Source: Eubacterium sp.
GTDB lineage: Bacteria; Bacillota; Clostridia; Lachnospirales; Lachnospiraceae
DNA length: 64,000 bases
Direction of reading: 5' to 3'
Assembly: GCA_017433615.1 (NCBI GenBank)
Contig: JAFRGW010000076.1
Coordinates: forward strand, 1 to 64,000
Shown: positions 35,949 through 43,874 of the stretch, piece after piece
Position numbering within the stretch: the stretch's first letter is position 1
How the letters are laid out: the number at the start of each line of letters is the position of its first letter
Notes under the pieces: model-generated
The model's input: the letters and a program-made list of their open reading frames with translations, nothing else
Told to the model about the DNA's origin: nothing
Databases searched by the model: none
Translations under genes and position numbers: made by a program

Positions 35949-37055
35949 TCAAAGATCCAGCTTCAGATCATTCTCTTTAATCCAGCCTGCCTTACGCATC
36001 GGCATTGCGATCAGCGGCGTGATCACTGCCGGCAGTACAAAGCAGATCAGGAGCATGCCGATCCAGTCGGTTGCTGTGATGGCAGCCTTGGTTCCTGCTG
36101 CGACATCACTGACCCAGCCGGTGTAAACACCGATCTGGCCGACGAGACCGCAGGTGCCCATTCCGGAGGAGACCGGTGTGCCGTTCATCTGCATCTTGAA
36201 GAGGCAGGTGGCAATCGGTCCGGTGATGGCGGAGGTGACGATCGGCGGAATCCAGATGCGAGGATTGCGCACGATGTTGCCCATCTGCAGCATGGAGGTA
36301 CCGATGCCCTGTGCGACAAGGCCGCCCCATTTATTTTCCTTAAAACTCATAACGGCAAATCCGACCATCTGTGCGCAGCAGCCTGCGACAGCGGCGCCGC
36401 CTGCAAGGCCGACTAGTCCCAGAGCCGCGCAGATCGCAGCAGAGGAGATCGGGAGAGTCAGTGCGATACCGACAATCACGGAGACGAGGATACCCATGAT
36501 GAATGGCTGCAGATCCGTTGCCCACATGATCAGTTCACCAAATTTCATCGCGGCTTTGCCAAGTGCAGGTGCCCACCATGCAGAGAGCGCAACACCGACG
36601 CCGATGGTGACGAGTGGTGTTACGAGAATATCTACCTTTGTCTCTTTGGATACAGCCTTGCCGAATTCTGCTGCAAAGATTGCAACAAACAGAACAGCAA
36701 GCGGTCCGCCTGCACCGCCAAGTGCATTGGAAGCAAAACCGACGGTAACCAGCGAGAACAATACCAGCGGCGGTGCCTGCAGTGCGTATCCGATCGCTAC
36801 CGCCATGGCCGGTCCGCTCATGGCGGATGCAAGTCCGCCGACGGTGTAGCTCGCTTCTCCGACCGTTGCTACCGGATTGGTCAGGAAACCGATATGAAAC
36901 TGTGTGCCGATTGTGTTGATGATCGTTCCGATCAGAAGGGACGCGAACAGTCCCTGCGCCATCGCACCGAGTGCGTCAATGCCATAGCGCTTTGCGGAAA
37001 TTTCGATGTTTTTTCGTTTCAGAAATGCACGAAATCCCTTGTTTTGCTTGCTCAT
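35949..37055 (-). CDS. PTS IIC-like membrane protein (PTS_EIIC_2/PfoR-like family)
   Basis: This 368-residue polytopic membrane protein has about ten helices. Landmarks are IDALGAMAQGLFASLLIGTI, GLASAMSGPAMAVAIGYAL, LPISSAAICAALGLVGLAGG and MGTCGLVGQIGVY. The family is related to phosphotransferase IIC permeases but carries no phosphorylation domain, and its substrate is unknown. It is transcribed divergently from the niacin repressor NiaR with an inverted repeat between them. A role in niacin or related uptake is a testable inference. A good ribosome binding site (AAGGAGAAAT on the minus strand) precedes the ATG. Confidence 0.82.
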   Translation of the reverse strand: MSKQNKGFRAFLKRKNIEISAKRYGIDALGAMAQGLFASLLIGTIINTIGTQFHIGFLTNPVATVGEASYTVGGLASAMSGPAMAVAIGYALQAPPLVLFSLVTVGFASNALGGAGGPLAVLFVAIFAAEFGKAVSKETKVDILVTPLVTIGVGVALSAWWAPALGKAAMKFGELIMWATDLQPFIMGILVSVIVGIALTLPISSAAICAALGLVGLAGGAAVAGCCAQMVGFAVMSFKENKWGGLVAQGIGTSMLQMGNIVRNPRIWIPPIVTSAITGPIATCLFKMQMNGTPVSSGMGTCGLVGQIGVYTGWVSDVAAGTKAAITATDWIGMLLICFVLPAVITPLIAMPMRKAGWIKENDLKLDL

Positions 37056-37160
37056 TTTATTTCTCCTTTTTCGTAGAGCGAAATTGTCCCGACATCTGCG
37101 GTTACGTTTCTGTCCGGAGAGATATGCGTATTTGATATTCCCGGAAGTCTGTTGTATAAA

Positions 37161-37185
37161 CAGGTGTCTTGACAGGTATCATGTC
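37161..37185. promoter_or_regulatory. Candidate NiaR operator
   Basis: TGTCTTGACA (37165-37174), flanked by ACAGG and GGTATC, is an inverted repeat with a second overlapping GACA...TGTC pair ending at 37185. NiaR sites are palindromes with a TGTC-GACA-like core as I recall; the match is by eye only. It lies between the divergent membrane protein and niaR. Confidence 0.5.
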
Positions 37186-37207
37186 AATTATATAGAATAA
37201 ATGTGAA

Positions 37208-37235
37208 TTGTCAATGAAAAAAAACAGAGTATAAT
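37208..37235 (+). promoter_or_regulatory. Promoter for niaR
   Basis: TTGTCA and TATAAT are separated by 16 bp, about 67 bp upstream of the ATG at 37302. Confidence 0.6.
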
Positions 37236-37301
37236 AAAATAAACAAGATTAGCAGGATCGAAATGATTTATCGCAAGAAAGCGATAAAGAAAGAGGGGTT
37301 C

Positions 37302-37817
37302 ATGACCACAGAACAGCGCAGAGAGAACATACTGATTTACTTCAGGGAGAATAACGATCCGGTCAGTGCCAATATGCTGGCGTCAAAATTTCATGTGAGC
37401 CGTCAGATTATCGTCGGTGATGTGGCGATTTTGCGGGCGGCCGGTCACGATATTGCCGCGACGCCGCGCGGATATCTGCTGCTTGATCGGGCAGAAGAGG
37501 GAATCCGCAGGCAGATTGTCTCGCTGCACACAGCTGAGCAGATTGAGGAAGAGCTGAATATCTGCGTAGACTACGGATGTGAAGTTCTGGATGTGATTAT
37601 TGACCATCCTGTTTACGGACAGCTTTCGGGGCGGCTGCAGATCCGGTCCCGATATGATGTCATGCAGTTCATGAAGAAGGTAAAAGAAGAACAGGCGCAT
37701 TCACTCTCTGAACTGACGGACGGCGTGCACATGCATACGCTTGTCTGCCCGGACGAGAAGGCGTATGAGCAGGCAGTGCAGAAGCTGGAACAGGCGGGAA
37801 TTCTGTTTCGGGAGTGA
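37302..37817 (+). CDS. niaR: Transcription repressor NiaR (HTH + 3H domain)
   Basis: NiaR represses NAD-synthesis and niacin-uptake genes when niacin is present. The N-terminal helix-turn-helix reads ENILIYFRENNDPVSANML with FHVSRQIIVGDVAILRAAG. The C-terminal 3H effector domain has His residues in LHTAEQIEEEL, IDHPVYGQ and GVHMHTLVCP. At 171 residues from ATG 37302 (GAGGGG just upstream) it has normal length; the earlier ATG at 37263 lacks such a site. The divergent membrane gene is its most obvious candidate target. Confidence 0.9.
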   Translation: MTTEQRRENILIYFRENNDPVSANMLASKFHVSRQIIVGDVAILRAAGHDIAATPRGYLLLDRAEEGIRRQIVSLHTAEQIEEELNICVDYGCEVLDVIIDHPVYGQLSGRLQIRSRYDVMQFMKKVKEEQAHSLSELTDGVHMHTLVCPDEKAYEQAVQKLEQAGILFRE

Positions 37818-37854
37818 GTGATAGTAATGACGACGAAAATGAGTGCTGCAGAAT

Positions 37855-37890
37855 AAAATGGATTTCACAACAGATGAGATCCATTTTTTT
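37855..37890 (+). terminator. Terminator after niaR
   Basis: AAAATGGAT (37855-37863) pairs with ATCCATTTT (37879-37887), followed by T-run to 37890. Confidence 0.8.
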
Positions 37891-37915
37891 GTTGCATGCA
37901 ATGAAATGACATGAT

Positions 37916-37934
37916 AATATAACACTGTTATATT
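37916..37934. promoter_or_regulatory. Palindrome upstream of the TetR gene, candidate TetR operator 1
   Basis: AATATAACA-C-TGTTATATT is a perfect 19-bp palindrome about 75 bp upstream of the TetR-family gene. The half-sites ATATAACA/TGTTATAT recur at 38726-38752 upstream of the ABC genes. Confidence 0.65.
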
Positions 37935-38009
37935 GCGCTGTTTAGTCATAATTTTAAATGTGTTTGCTGTAGTTAAGATGCTTCGTTTTCACTAAAAGGA
38001 TATTGATAC

Positions 38010-38633
38010 ATGGATCAGCCGGATACTTTGCGTAAAATACATACGGCCGCAATGACTGAATTTCTGAAAAATGGATTTCGCAAAACATCGCTGCGCAAAA
38101 TTGTGAAAGACGCCGGTGTGACGACGGGAGCATTTTACGGATATTACGCCAGCAAAGAGGCACTGTTTGACGCATTGGTCGGAGAATGCTTTCATACGAT
38201 GCTGGATCATTATCAGCGTGTACAGCAGGATTTTGCCGAGTTGCCGGCAGAGCTGCAGCCGGAACAGATGGGAGTTGTCTCGGGGGAATGCATGGAGTGG
38301 ATGCTCCGCTATGCATATGACAATCTGGATGTATTCAAACTGATTCTGACAGGAGCAGAGGGAACATCCTATGCACATCTGGTAGATGAAATGGTGCGGA
38401 TCGAAGAGGAAGCAACGGACCGGTACAAGGATGTAATGATCGAGCTGGATTATCCGGCCCCGGTGGTCAATGCATCGCTGCAGCATATCCTGATAACCGG
38501 CATGTTTTCAGCATTTACAGAGCTGATTCTGCATGATAAGCCTTTGGAAGAAGCGCTGGAATATCTGGCGCAGCTGCGCCGGTTTTACACTGCCGGCTGG
38601 AAGGAACTGCTGGGAGAGGCGATCATGATGTAG
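38010..38633 (+). CDS. TetR/AcrR-family transcriptional regulator
   Basis: This 207-residue repressor has the N-terminal helix-turn-helix FRKTSLRKIVKDAGVTTGAF with YGYYASKEALFDALV. The ligand-binding domain is helical and without a recognised subgroup. It lies just upstream of an ABC exporter operon on the same strand. Matching palindromes precede both units, so it probably represses itself and the exporter. Confidence 0.92.
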   Translation: MDQPDTLRKIHTAAMTEFLKNGFRKTSLRKIVKDAGVTTGAFYGYYASKEALFDALVGECFHTMLDHYQRVQQDFAELPAELQPEQMGVVSGECMEWMLRYAYDNLDVFKLILTGAEGTSYAHLVDEMVRIEEEATDRYKDVMIELDYPAPVVNASLQHILITGMFSAFTELILHDKPLEEALEYLAQLRRFYTAGWKELLGEAIMM

Positions 38634-38656
38634 CGGTGTTTACAGAGCGTTATGAA

Positions 38657-38703
38657 GGGGCTGCCGCACTGCGCAATCGAATGCGTAATGCGGGAGCCCC
38701 TTT
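38657..38703 (+). terminator. GGGGCTGCCGC-type hairpin terminator after the TetR gene
   Basis: GGGGCT (38657-38662) pairs with AGCCCC (38695-38700), with further pairing of GCCGCA/TGCGG and GCGCA/TGCGT inside, then TTT. It is a diverged member of the family at 25364 and 43752. Confidence 0.65.
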
Positions 38704-38721
38704 AAAAGCGGAATGGGTTAG

Positions 38722-38752
38722 TTGCATATAACATTTTGGGAAAATGTTATAT
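38722..38752. promoter_or_regulatory. ABC operon promoter overlapped by a 27-bp palindrome, candidate TetR operator 2
   Basis: TTGCAT and TGTTAT are separated by 17 bp. A perfect palindrome with arms ATATAACATTTT and AAAATGTTATAT around GGG (38726-38752) covers the spacer and -10 box. Its outer half-sites equal those at 37916-37934. Confidence 0.7.
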
Positions 38753-38811
38753 CCGGAAACCGTATGAAAACTTAAATGAAATCTAATATATAACAACAGG
38801 AGGATATCTGA

Positions 38812-38922
38812 ATGAACGAAACCGTTGGCAAAGAGAAGAAAAAATCCCTGGCTGCCTGGATCATGGCGTATGCCGGCAGCAGGCGGAAACTCTATACCGC
38901 CAGTGTGATTCTGGCAATCTGA
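38812..38922 (+). pseudogene. Severed N-terminus of the ABC exporter subunit (in-frame TGA)
   Basis: From ATG 38812, preceded by a strong AGGAGG, 36 codons run in the same frame as the following ABC gene: MNETVGKEKKKSLAAWIMAY, then the start of the first membrane helix (TASVILAI). TGA at 38920-38922 ends the frame in the middle of that helix. The bases TGAGGAACC could serve as a ribosome binding site for restart at ATG 38938. Confidence 0.8.
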
Positions 38923-38937
38923 GGAACCATCTGCAGT

Positions 38938-40710
38938 ATGGTTCCTTACTATTGTATCGGGAGAATTGTACAGCAGCTGCTTGCAGGAACACATTCTTTT
39001 GCACCACTGCGCGGGTATTTTATCATGCTGGCAGTATTCTGGACACTGCGGGTCGTATTTCACTCGTTTTCAACTTCGTGTTCGCACGTTGCGACATTTG
39101 CGGTACTCGGCAACATCCGTAAAGCGATGATCGCGAAGCTGGTCCGTGTGCCGCTGGGTGACGTACAGAACATCCCCTCCGGGGCACTGAAAAATGTGAT
39201 TGTTGAGCGCGTCGATTCAATGGAGACCACGCTGGCGCATATCCTTCCGGAGTTCACGGCAAACATTGCCGCACCGCTTCTGATTTTTATTTATCTGCTG
39301 ACGATCAACTGGAAACTGGCGCTGGCTTCGCTGATCACACTGCCGGTCGGCTTACTGTGTATGGCGTCTATGATGAGCGGGCAGGCGGAGCAGTGGGCAA
39401 ACTGCGTTGAAAAGACAAAAATACTGAATGATACGGCAGTTGAGTACATTAATGGCATTGAGGTTATAAAGGCGTTCGGAAAGGCCGACAGCTCTTATGA
39501 GAAGTTTAAGAAGGCGGCGCGGGACGGCGCAAATTGCTATATAGACTGGATGCGGAGGAGTATCGTTCCGTTTACTGCGGCATTTGTTATAGCGCCGGCC
39601 ACTATGCTTGCAGTTCTGCCGGCCGGCGGGATGATGTACCTGCACGGAAGTGTTGCAGCCGCAGATCTTGTAATGGTTATTATTCTGGCCTCCGGACTGA
39701 TTACGCCATTTCTCACAATTATGTCCTATAACGATGATATGACAAAGGCAGGGACGATTTTTGAGGAAGTTGATGCAATTTTGCACATGCAGGAGATGAA
39801 ACGGCCTGAAAAGTCAGCGGCGGTGCCGCAGGACAATACCATTGTGATGGAAGATGTGCATTTTGCTTATCGCAGCGGTCCGAAGGCAGGAAGTCTCGGC
39901 ACAAATTCACGTGCGGGCACAGCGGGAGATCAGAACCGTGAAATCCTGCATGGTGTCAGTCTGACTTTCCGGGACGGGACAGTCAATGCACTTGTCGGAC
40001 CGTCCGGTTCGGGCAAGACAACCATTGCGCGTCTGATTGCATCGCTCTGGGATGTCGATGCAGGAAGCATCACGCTGGGCGGCGTCAATATCCGGGATAT
40101 CTCACAGACGGACTACAGCCGGCGGATTGCATTTGTCTCGCAGGATAATTATCTCTTTAACAGGAGTGTCCGGGACAATATCCGTATGGGAAGGGCAGAT
40201 GCTTCAGACGCAGAAGTGGAAGAAGCGGCGAAGCGGTGCGGCTGCCATGACTTTATTATGGGACTGGAAAACGGCTATGATACAGTTGTCGGCGATGCGG
40301 GCGGGCATCTTTCCGGCGGTGAGCGGCAGCGTATTTCGATCGCGCGGGCGATGCTCAAGGATGCAGACATTATCATTCTGGATGAGGCGACTTCCTTTAC
40401 AGATCCGGAAAATGAGGCACTGATCCAGCAGTCAGTCGCCAGCATGATTCGGAACAAGACACTGATTGTCATTGCACACCGTCTGTCAACTGTTACAGAT
40501 GCAGATCAGATTGTGGTCATCAATGACGGCAGTGTGCATGCTGCAGGGACGCATGAGGAACTGCTCGCGGCCGACAGCCTCTACCGGAATATGTGGGAGG
40601 CGCATATTGCTGCAAGGGATACGGCTGAGGAAAAGTATGAAAAGGCTGCAGAAGGCGAAGAGCATGCGGCAGCAGAACCGGAAACAGAGAGAGGAGGTCG
40701 GGCAAAATGA
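38938..40710 (+). CDS. ABC exporter subunit 1 (TMD-NBD half-transporter), N-terminally interrupted
   Basis: This 590-residue half-transporter from the restart ATG has membrane segments to about residue 290 and one ATPase domain: Walker A GPSGSGKTTIARL, Q-loop VSQDNYLF, signature LSGGERQRIS, Walker B IIILDEATSF and H-loop IAHRLST. The restart product would lack the N-terminal half of the first helix, because an in-frame TGA separates it from the normal start at 38812. It overlaps the second subunit by four bases, so they form a heterodimeric exporter of the IrtAB/YbtPQ-like kind; the substrate is unknown. Whether the subunit is functional depends on restart or readthrough. Confidence 0.85.
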   Translation: MVPYYCIGRIVQQLLAGTHSFAPLRGYFIMLAVFWTLRVVFHSFSTSCSHVATFAVLGNIRKAMIAKLVRVPLGDVQNIPSGALKNVIVERVDSMETTLAHILPEFTANIAAPLLIFIYLLTINWKLALASLITLPVGLLCMASMMSGQAEQWANCVEKTKILNDTAVEYINGIEVIKAFGKADSSYEKFKKAARDGANCYIDWMRRSIVPFTAAFVIAPATMLAVLPAGGMMYLHGSVAAADLVMVIILASGLITPFLTIMSYNDDMTKAGTIFEEVDAILHMQEMKRPEKSAAVPQDNTIVMEDVHFAYRSGPKAGSLGTNSRAGTAGDQNREILHGVSLTFRDGTVNALVGPSGSGKTTIARLIASLWDVDAGSITLGGVNIRDISQTDYSRRIAFVSQDNYLFNRSVRDNIRMGRADASDAEVEEAAKRCGCHDFIMGLENGYDTVVGDAGGHLSGGERQRISIARAMLKDADIIILDEATSFTDPENEALIQQSVASMIRNKTLIVIAHRLSTVTDADQIVVINDGSVHAAGTHEELLAADSLYRNMWEAHIAARDTAEEKYEKAAEGEEHAAAEPETERGGRAK

Positions 40711-42449
40711 TTGGCATTCTTAGAAAATTCTTTGATTTTTCCGGTGCAGAAAATAAGCGGAAATTTATAGTTTCTATTATTCTCGGAATCATAGAAGCTG
40801 TCTGCCAGGCGATGCGGATTCCCGCGATTTATCTGGTGATCCGCGGCATTGTACGGCAAAATCTGACAGCCGGGACAGTGTGGCTCGGATTTGGTATCCT
40901 TGCAGCCGCTGCACTGGTACAGATCTGCGTCTCCGGAAAGGGGAAAATGCTGCAGACAGAGGCCGGATATACAACCTGTGCAGACAAACGCATGGAGATT
41001 GCGGGACATCTGCGCTATCTGCCGATGGGATATTTTAATGCAAATTCACTCGGTTATATTACAAGCGTGACGACAAACACCATGGAAAATCTGGCAGACG
41101 TGGCGACGCGTGTTGTCATGATGACGCTGATGGGCGTGCTGGAGGCGGGACTGATCACAGTGCTTCTTTATTTCTTTGACTGGCGGATCGGTCTTGTGGC
41201 GACGGCAGGCATTGTATTGTTTTTCCTGGCAAACCGTGTGATCCAGAAGCGGTCGGCAAAGCTTTCTCCGCGCAAATTACAGGCGGATACCCGTCTGGTC
41301 GAGCAGATTCTTGAGTTTATTCAGGGAATCGCGGAGGCCAAGAATTATAATATTACGACGGAAACCAACCGGAAGCTGGACCGGGCGATTGATGACGCTT
41401 CAAGGATCAATACGGATATGGAACTGTCATTTGTACCGGTGATGGGGGTCCAGAGCTGGCTGATCAAGATGACAGGCATTGCGATGTGTGCGCTGTCTGT
41501 TAAATTCTATCTGGACGGCAGTATGCAGCTCCCGGAGTGCATTGTCATGCTGATTGCCTCGTTTATCGTATTTGCTGCACTGGAGTCGGCGGGCAATTAC
41601 TCGGCACTTCTCCGTACAGTAGATGTTTCAGTAGACCGTGCATCTGAGATTCTAAATCTTCCGGAAATGGACATTGACGGGAAGAATATTGTGCCGGAAC
41701 ATTTCGATATTGCAATGGAACATGTAGATTTTGCCTATGAAAAACGCAAGGTTGTGGATGATGTCTCGCTGCAGGTTCCCGAACATCAGTGCATCGCATT
41801 TGTCGGCCCCTCCGGGGGCGGCAAGACGACCATCTGCCATCTCATTGCCAGATTCTGGGACGTACAGGCCGGCACGGTGCGGCTTGACGGAACCGATGTG
41901 AAAGAATACAGCATGGATGCGCTGATGAAGAATTTCAGTTTCGTATTCCAGAACGTGTATTTGTTCCATGATACGATTGCAAATAATATCCGGTTCGGCC
42001 GTCCGGATATTCCGATGGAGCAGGTAATGGCGGCGGCAAAAAAGGCATGCTGTCACGATTTTATCATGGCACTTCCGGATGGATATGAAACGGTGATCGG
42101 CGAGGGCGGCGCATCGCTCTCCGGCGGCGAGCGGCAGCGGATTTCCATTGCGCGCGCGATTCTGAAAGATGCCGGCGTCATTGTCCTGGATGAAGTAACA
42201 GCCAACATTGATCCGGAAAATGAAAAGGAACTGATGGAGGCGATTGAGGCGCTGACAAAGGAGAAGACGGTTCTCATGATCGCGCACAGGCTGAAAACCG
42301 TCCGGCATGCGGATCAGATCTATGTTGTGGACCAGGGGCGGATCGTCCAGCACGGAACACACGAAGAACTGATGCAGGAAGCAGGTATTTACCGGAACTT
42401 CATCGCATCCAGAGAAGAAGCGGTCGGCTGGAAAATCCGGACTGCTTAA
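40707..42449 (+). CDS. ABC exporter subunit 2 (TMD-NBD half-transporter)
   Basis: This 580-residue half-transporter has six membrane helices in the first 300 residues, then Walker A GPSGGGKTTICHL, Q-loop VFQNVYLF, signature LSGGERQRIS, Walker B VIVLDEVTAN and H-loop IAHRLKT. It is complete, unlike its partner, and its start overlaps the partner stop by four bases. Together they would export a small molecule, lipid or peptide; the TetR gene upstream is the likely regulator. Confidence 0.92.
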   Translation: MIGILRKFFDFSGAENKRKFIVSIILGIIEAVCQAMRIPAIYLVIRGIVRQNLTAGTVWLGFGILAAAALVQICVSGKGKMLQTEAGYTTCADKRMEIAGHLRYLPMGYFNANSLGYITSVTTNTMENLADVATRVVMMTLMGVLEAGLITVLLYFFDWRIGLVATAGIVLFFLANRVIQKRSAKLSPRKLQADTRLVEQILEFIQGIAEAKNYNITTETNRKLDRAIDDASRINTDMELSFVPVMGVQSWLIKMTGIAMCALSVKFYLDGSMQLPECIVMLIASFIVFAALESAGNYSALLRTVDVSVDRASEILNLPEMDIDGKNIVPEHFDIAMEHVDFAYEKRKVVDDVSLQVPEHQCIAFVGPSGGGKTTICHLIARFWDVQAGTVRLDGTDVKEYSMDALMKNFSFVFQNVYLFHDTIANNIRFGRPDIPMEQVMAAAKKACCHDFIMALPDGYETVIGEGGASLSGGERQRISIARAILKDAGVIVLDEVTANIDPENEKELMEAIEALTKEKTVLMIAHRLKTVRHADQIYVVDQGRIVQHGTHEELMQEAGIYRNFIASREEAVGWKIRTA

Positions 42450-42554
42450 CACCTGAGAATATGCAAAATTAAGCAAACACGGGAACAAAGAAGTCTGCTC
42501 TGATTCTGCTAAAGTGTTCATTGGAAAATAACGTACTGAAAAGGAAGTGCACAT

Positions 42555-43733
42555 ATGAACATTTTGACAGAATCACTGCAGGCTTATTTTGCATCTTTTT
42601 CCATCAACAAGGCGATTATGATGGTCATGATGGTATTCATGGTCGTCGGCGGCATCGACCGGATCCGCGGGAATAAACTGGGATACGGCGAAAAGTTTGA
42701 AGAGGGCTTCCAGGCACTTGGATCTCTCGCGACAGCCATGATCGGTATGATCGCGCTTGTGCCGGTCATCAAGATCGTACTGGGCGGCGTGCTCGGTGCA
42801 TTTTTTAAAGCGATCGGCGCAGACCCGTCTCTCTTTGCGGGCATTCTTCTGGGCTGTGACCTGGGCGGTTATCCGCTGGCAATGGAGCTGGCAGATTCCC
42901 CGGCGATCGGAAGTTATACAGGCATGATTATTGCTTCTGTAATGGGAATCAATGTTGTATTCAATATTCCGGTTGGTATGGGTATTATCAAAGTGGAAGA
43001 CCGGAAGTTTCTCGCAACCGGCATGCTTGTAGGTTTTGCGACTGTCCCGATCGGATGCCTCGCGGGCGGATTTGTCATGATGGGATCCGGTTTTGAACTT
43101 ACCGTACGGGATATCATCATGAATACAATCCCGGTTGCAGTTGTCGCAGTTCTGATCATTCTGGGCCTGATCCTGGCACAGGAGAAGATGCTGAAGGGGT
43201 TTATTGCATTCGGCAAGGGCGTCACAGCTGTCGTGACGGCCGGCACGATGATTGCGGTATTCCAGTATCTCACCGGCATCCGCTTCCCGCTGTTCCATGT
43301 CATGGTTGAGGCAAATGCCGAGGGCGTCATCCCGCTCGAAGACGGATTTCTTGTCATCGGCGAAATCGCGATCGTCCTGCTCGGCGCATTTCCGATGGTT
43401 GCATTTATTACCAAGAAATTCAGCGCGCCGCTGCAGCGTCTCGGCGGCAAATTTGATCTGGATGAAAACAGTGTCGGCGGCATGATCGCGAATCTGGCAA
43501 ACAACATCATGATGTTCCAGATGATGAAAGACATGCGTCCGAAAGGAAAAATCCTGAACTGCGCGTTTACCGTATCTGCCTGCTTTGTCCTCGGCGACCA
43601 CCTTGGTTTCGTTGCCGGACAGAACCAGCAGCTGATCGTGCCGATGATGGCAGCGAAATTCATCGGCGGCATTACGGCCGTGGTGCTGGCGAATATCCTG
43701 TGGAAGAGCACGTTCAGTAAGTCGTATGCCTGA
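42555..43733 (+). CDS. eutH: Ethanolamine transporter EutH
   Basis: EutH is a cytoplasmic-membrane protein for ethanolamine uptake. The 392-residue sequence has about ten helices and family segments GCDLGGYPLAMELA, GMIIASVMGINVVFNIPVG and FVLGDHLGFVAGQ. AAGGAAG precedes the ATG. No ethanolamine ammonia-lyase or microcompartment gene is present nearby, so it stands alone, perhaps supplying ethanolamine as a nitrogen source or transporting a similar amine. Confidence 0.9.
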   Translation: MNILTESLQAYFASFSINKAIMMVMMVFMVVGGIDRIRGNKLGYGEKFEEGFQALGSLATAMIGMIALVPVIKIVLGGVLGAFFKAIGADPSLFAGILLGCDLGGYPLAMELADSPAIGSYTGMIIASVMGINVVFNIPVGMGIIKVEDRKFLATGMLVGFATVPIGCLAGGFVMMGSGFELTVRDIIMNTIPVAVVAVLIILGLILAQEKMLKGFIAFGKGVTAVVTAGTMIAVFQYLTGIRFPLFHVMVEANAEGVIPLEDGFLVIGEIAIVLLGAFPMVAFITKKFSAPLQRLGGKFDLDENSVGGMIANLANNIMMFQMMKDMRPKGKILNCAFTVSACFVLGDHLGFVAGQNQQLIVPMMAAKFIGGITAVVLANILWKSTFSKSYA

Positions 43734-43751
43734 ATGTTTTTGATTTTGGCG

Positions 43752-43786
43752 GGGCTGCCGCATGAAGATACTTCATGCGGCAGCTC
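43752..43786 (+). terminator. GGGCTGCCGCA-type hairpin after eutH
   Basis: A 16-bp stem (43752-43767 with 43771-43786, arm GGGCTGCCGCATGAAG) has loop ATA; one G-T wobble. It is the third member of the repeated hairpin family, with only a weak T-rich tail (TGTTTGTG). Confidence 0.7.
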
Positions 43787-43874
43787 TGTTTGTGTACAGC
43801 GATGCAAGTATGTTATAATGGCAGACAACACCAGTATACAGATGAGGCAACGAACAGAAAGACAGGAGAGAGAT

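Noticed and set aside
38812..38922. Recoding of TGA (as Trp or selenocysteine) to explain the ABC gene
   Set aside because: TGA ends dnaB, asd, porB and others in the window at the expected family length, and no selenocysteine insertion element is evident after this TGA.
42573..43763. 396-residue reading frame antisense to eutH
   Set aside because: It mirrors eutH nearly end to end, is rich in His, Cys and Arg, and resembles no protein family.
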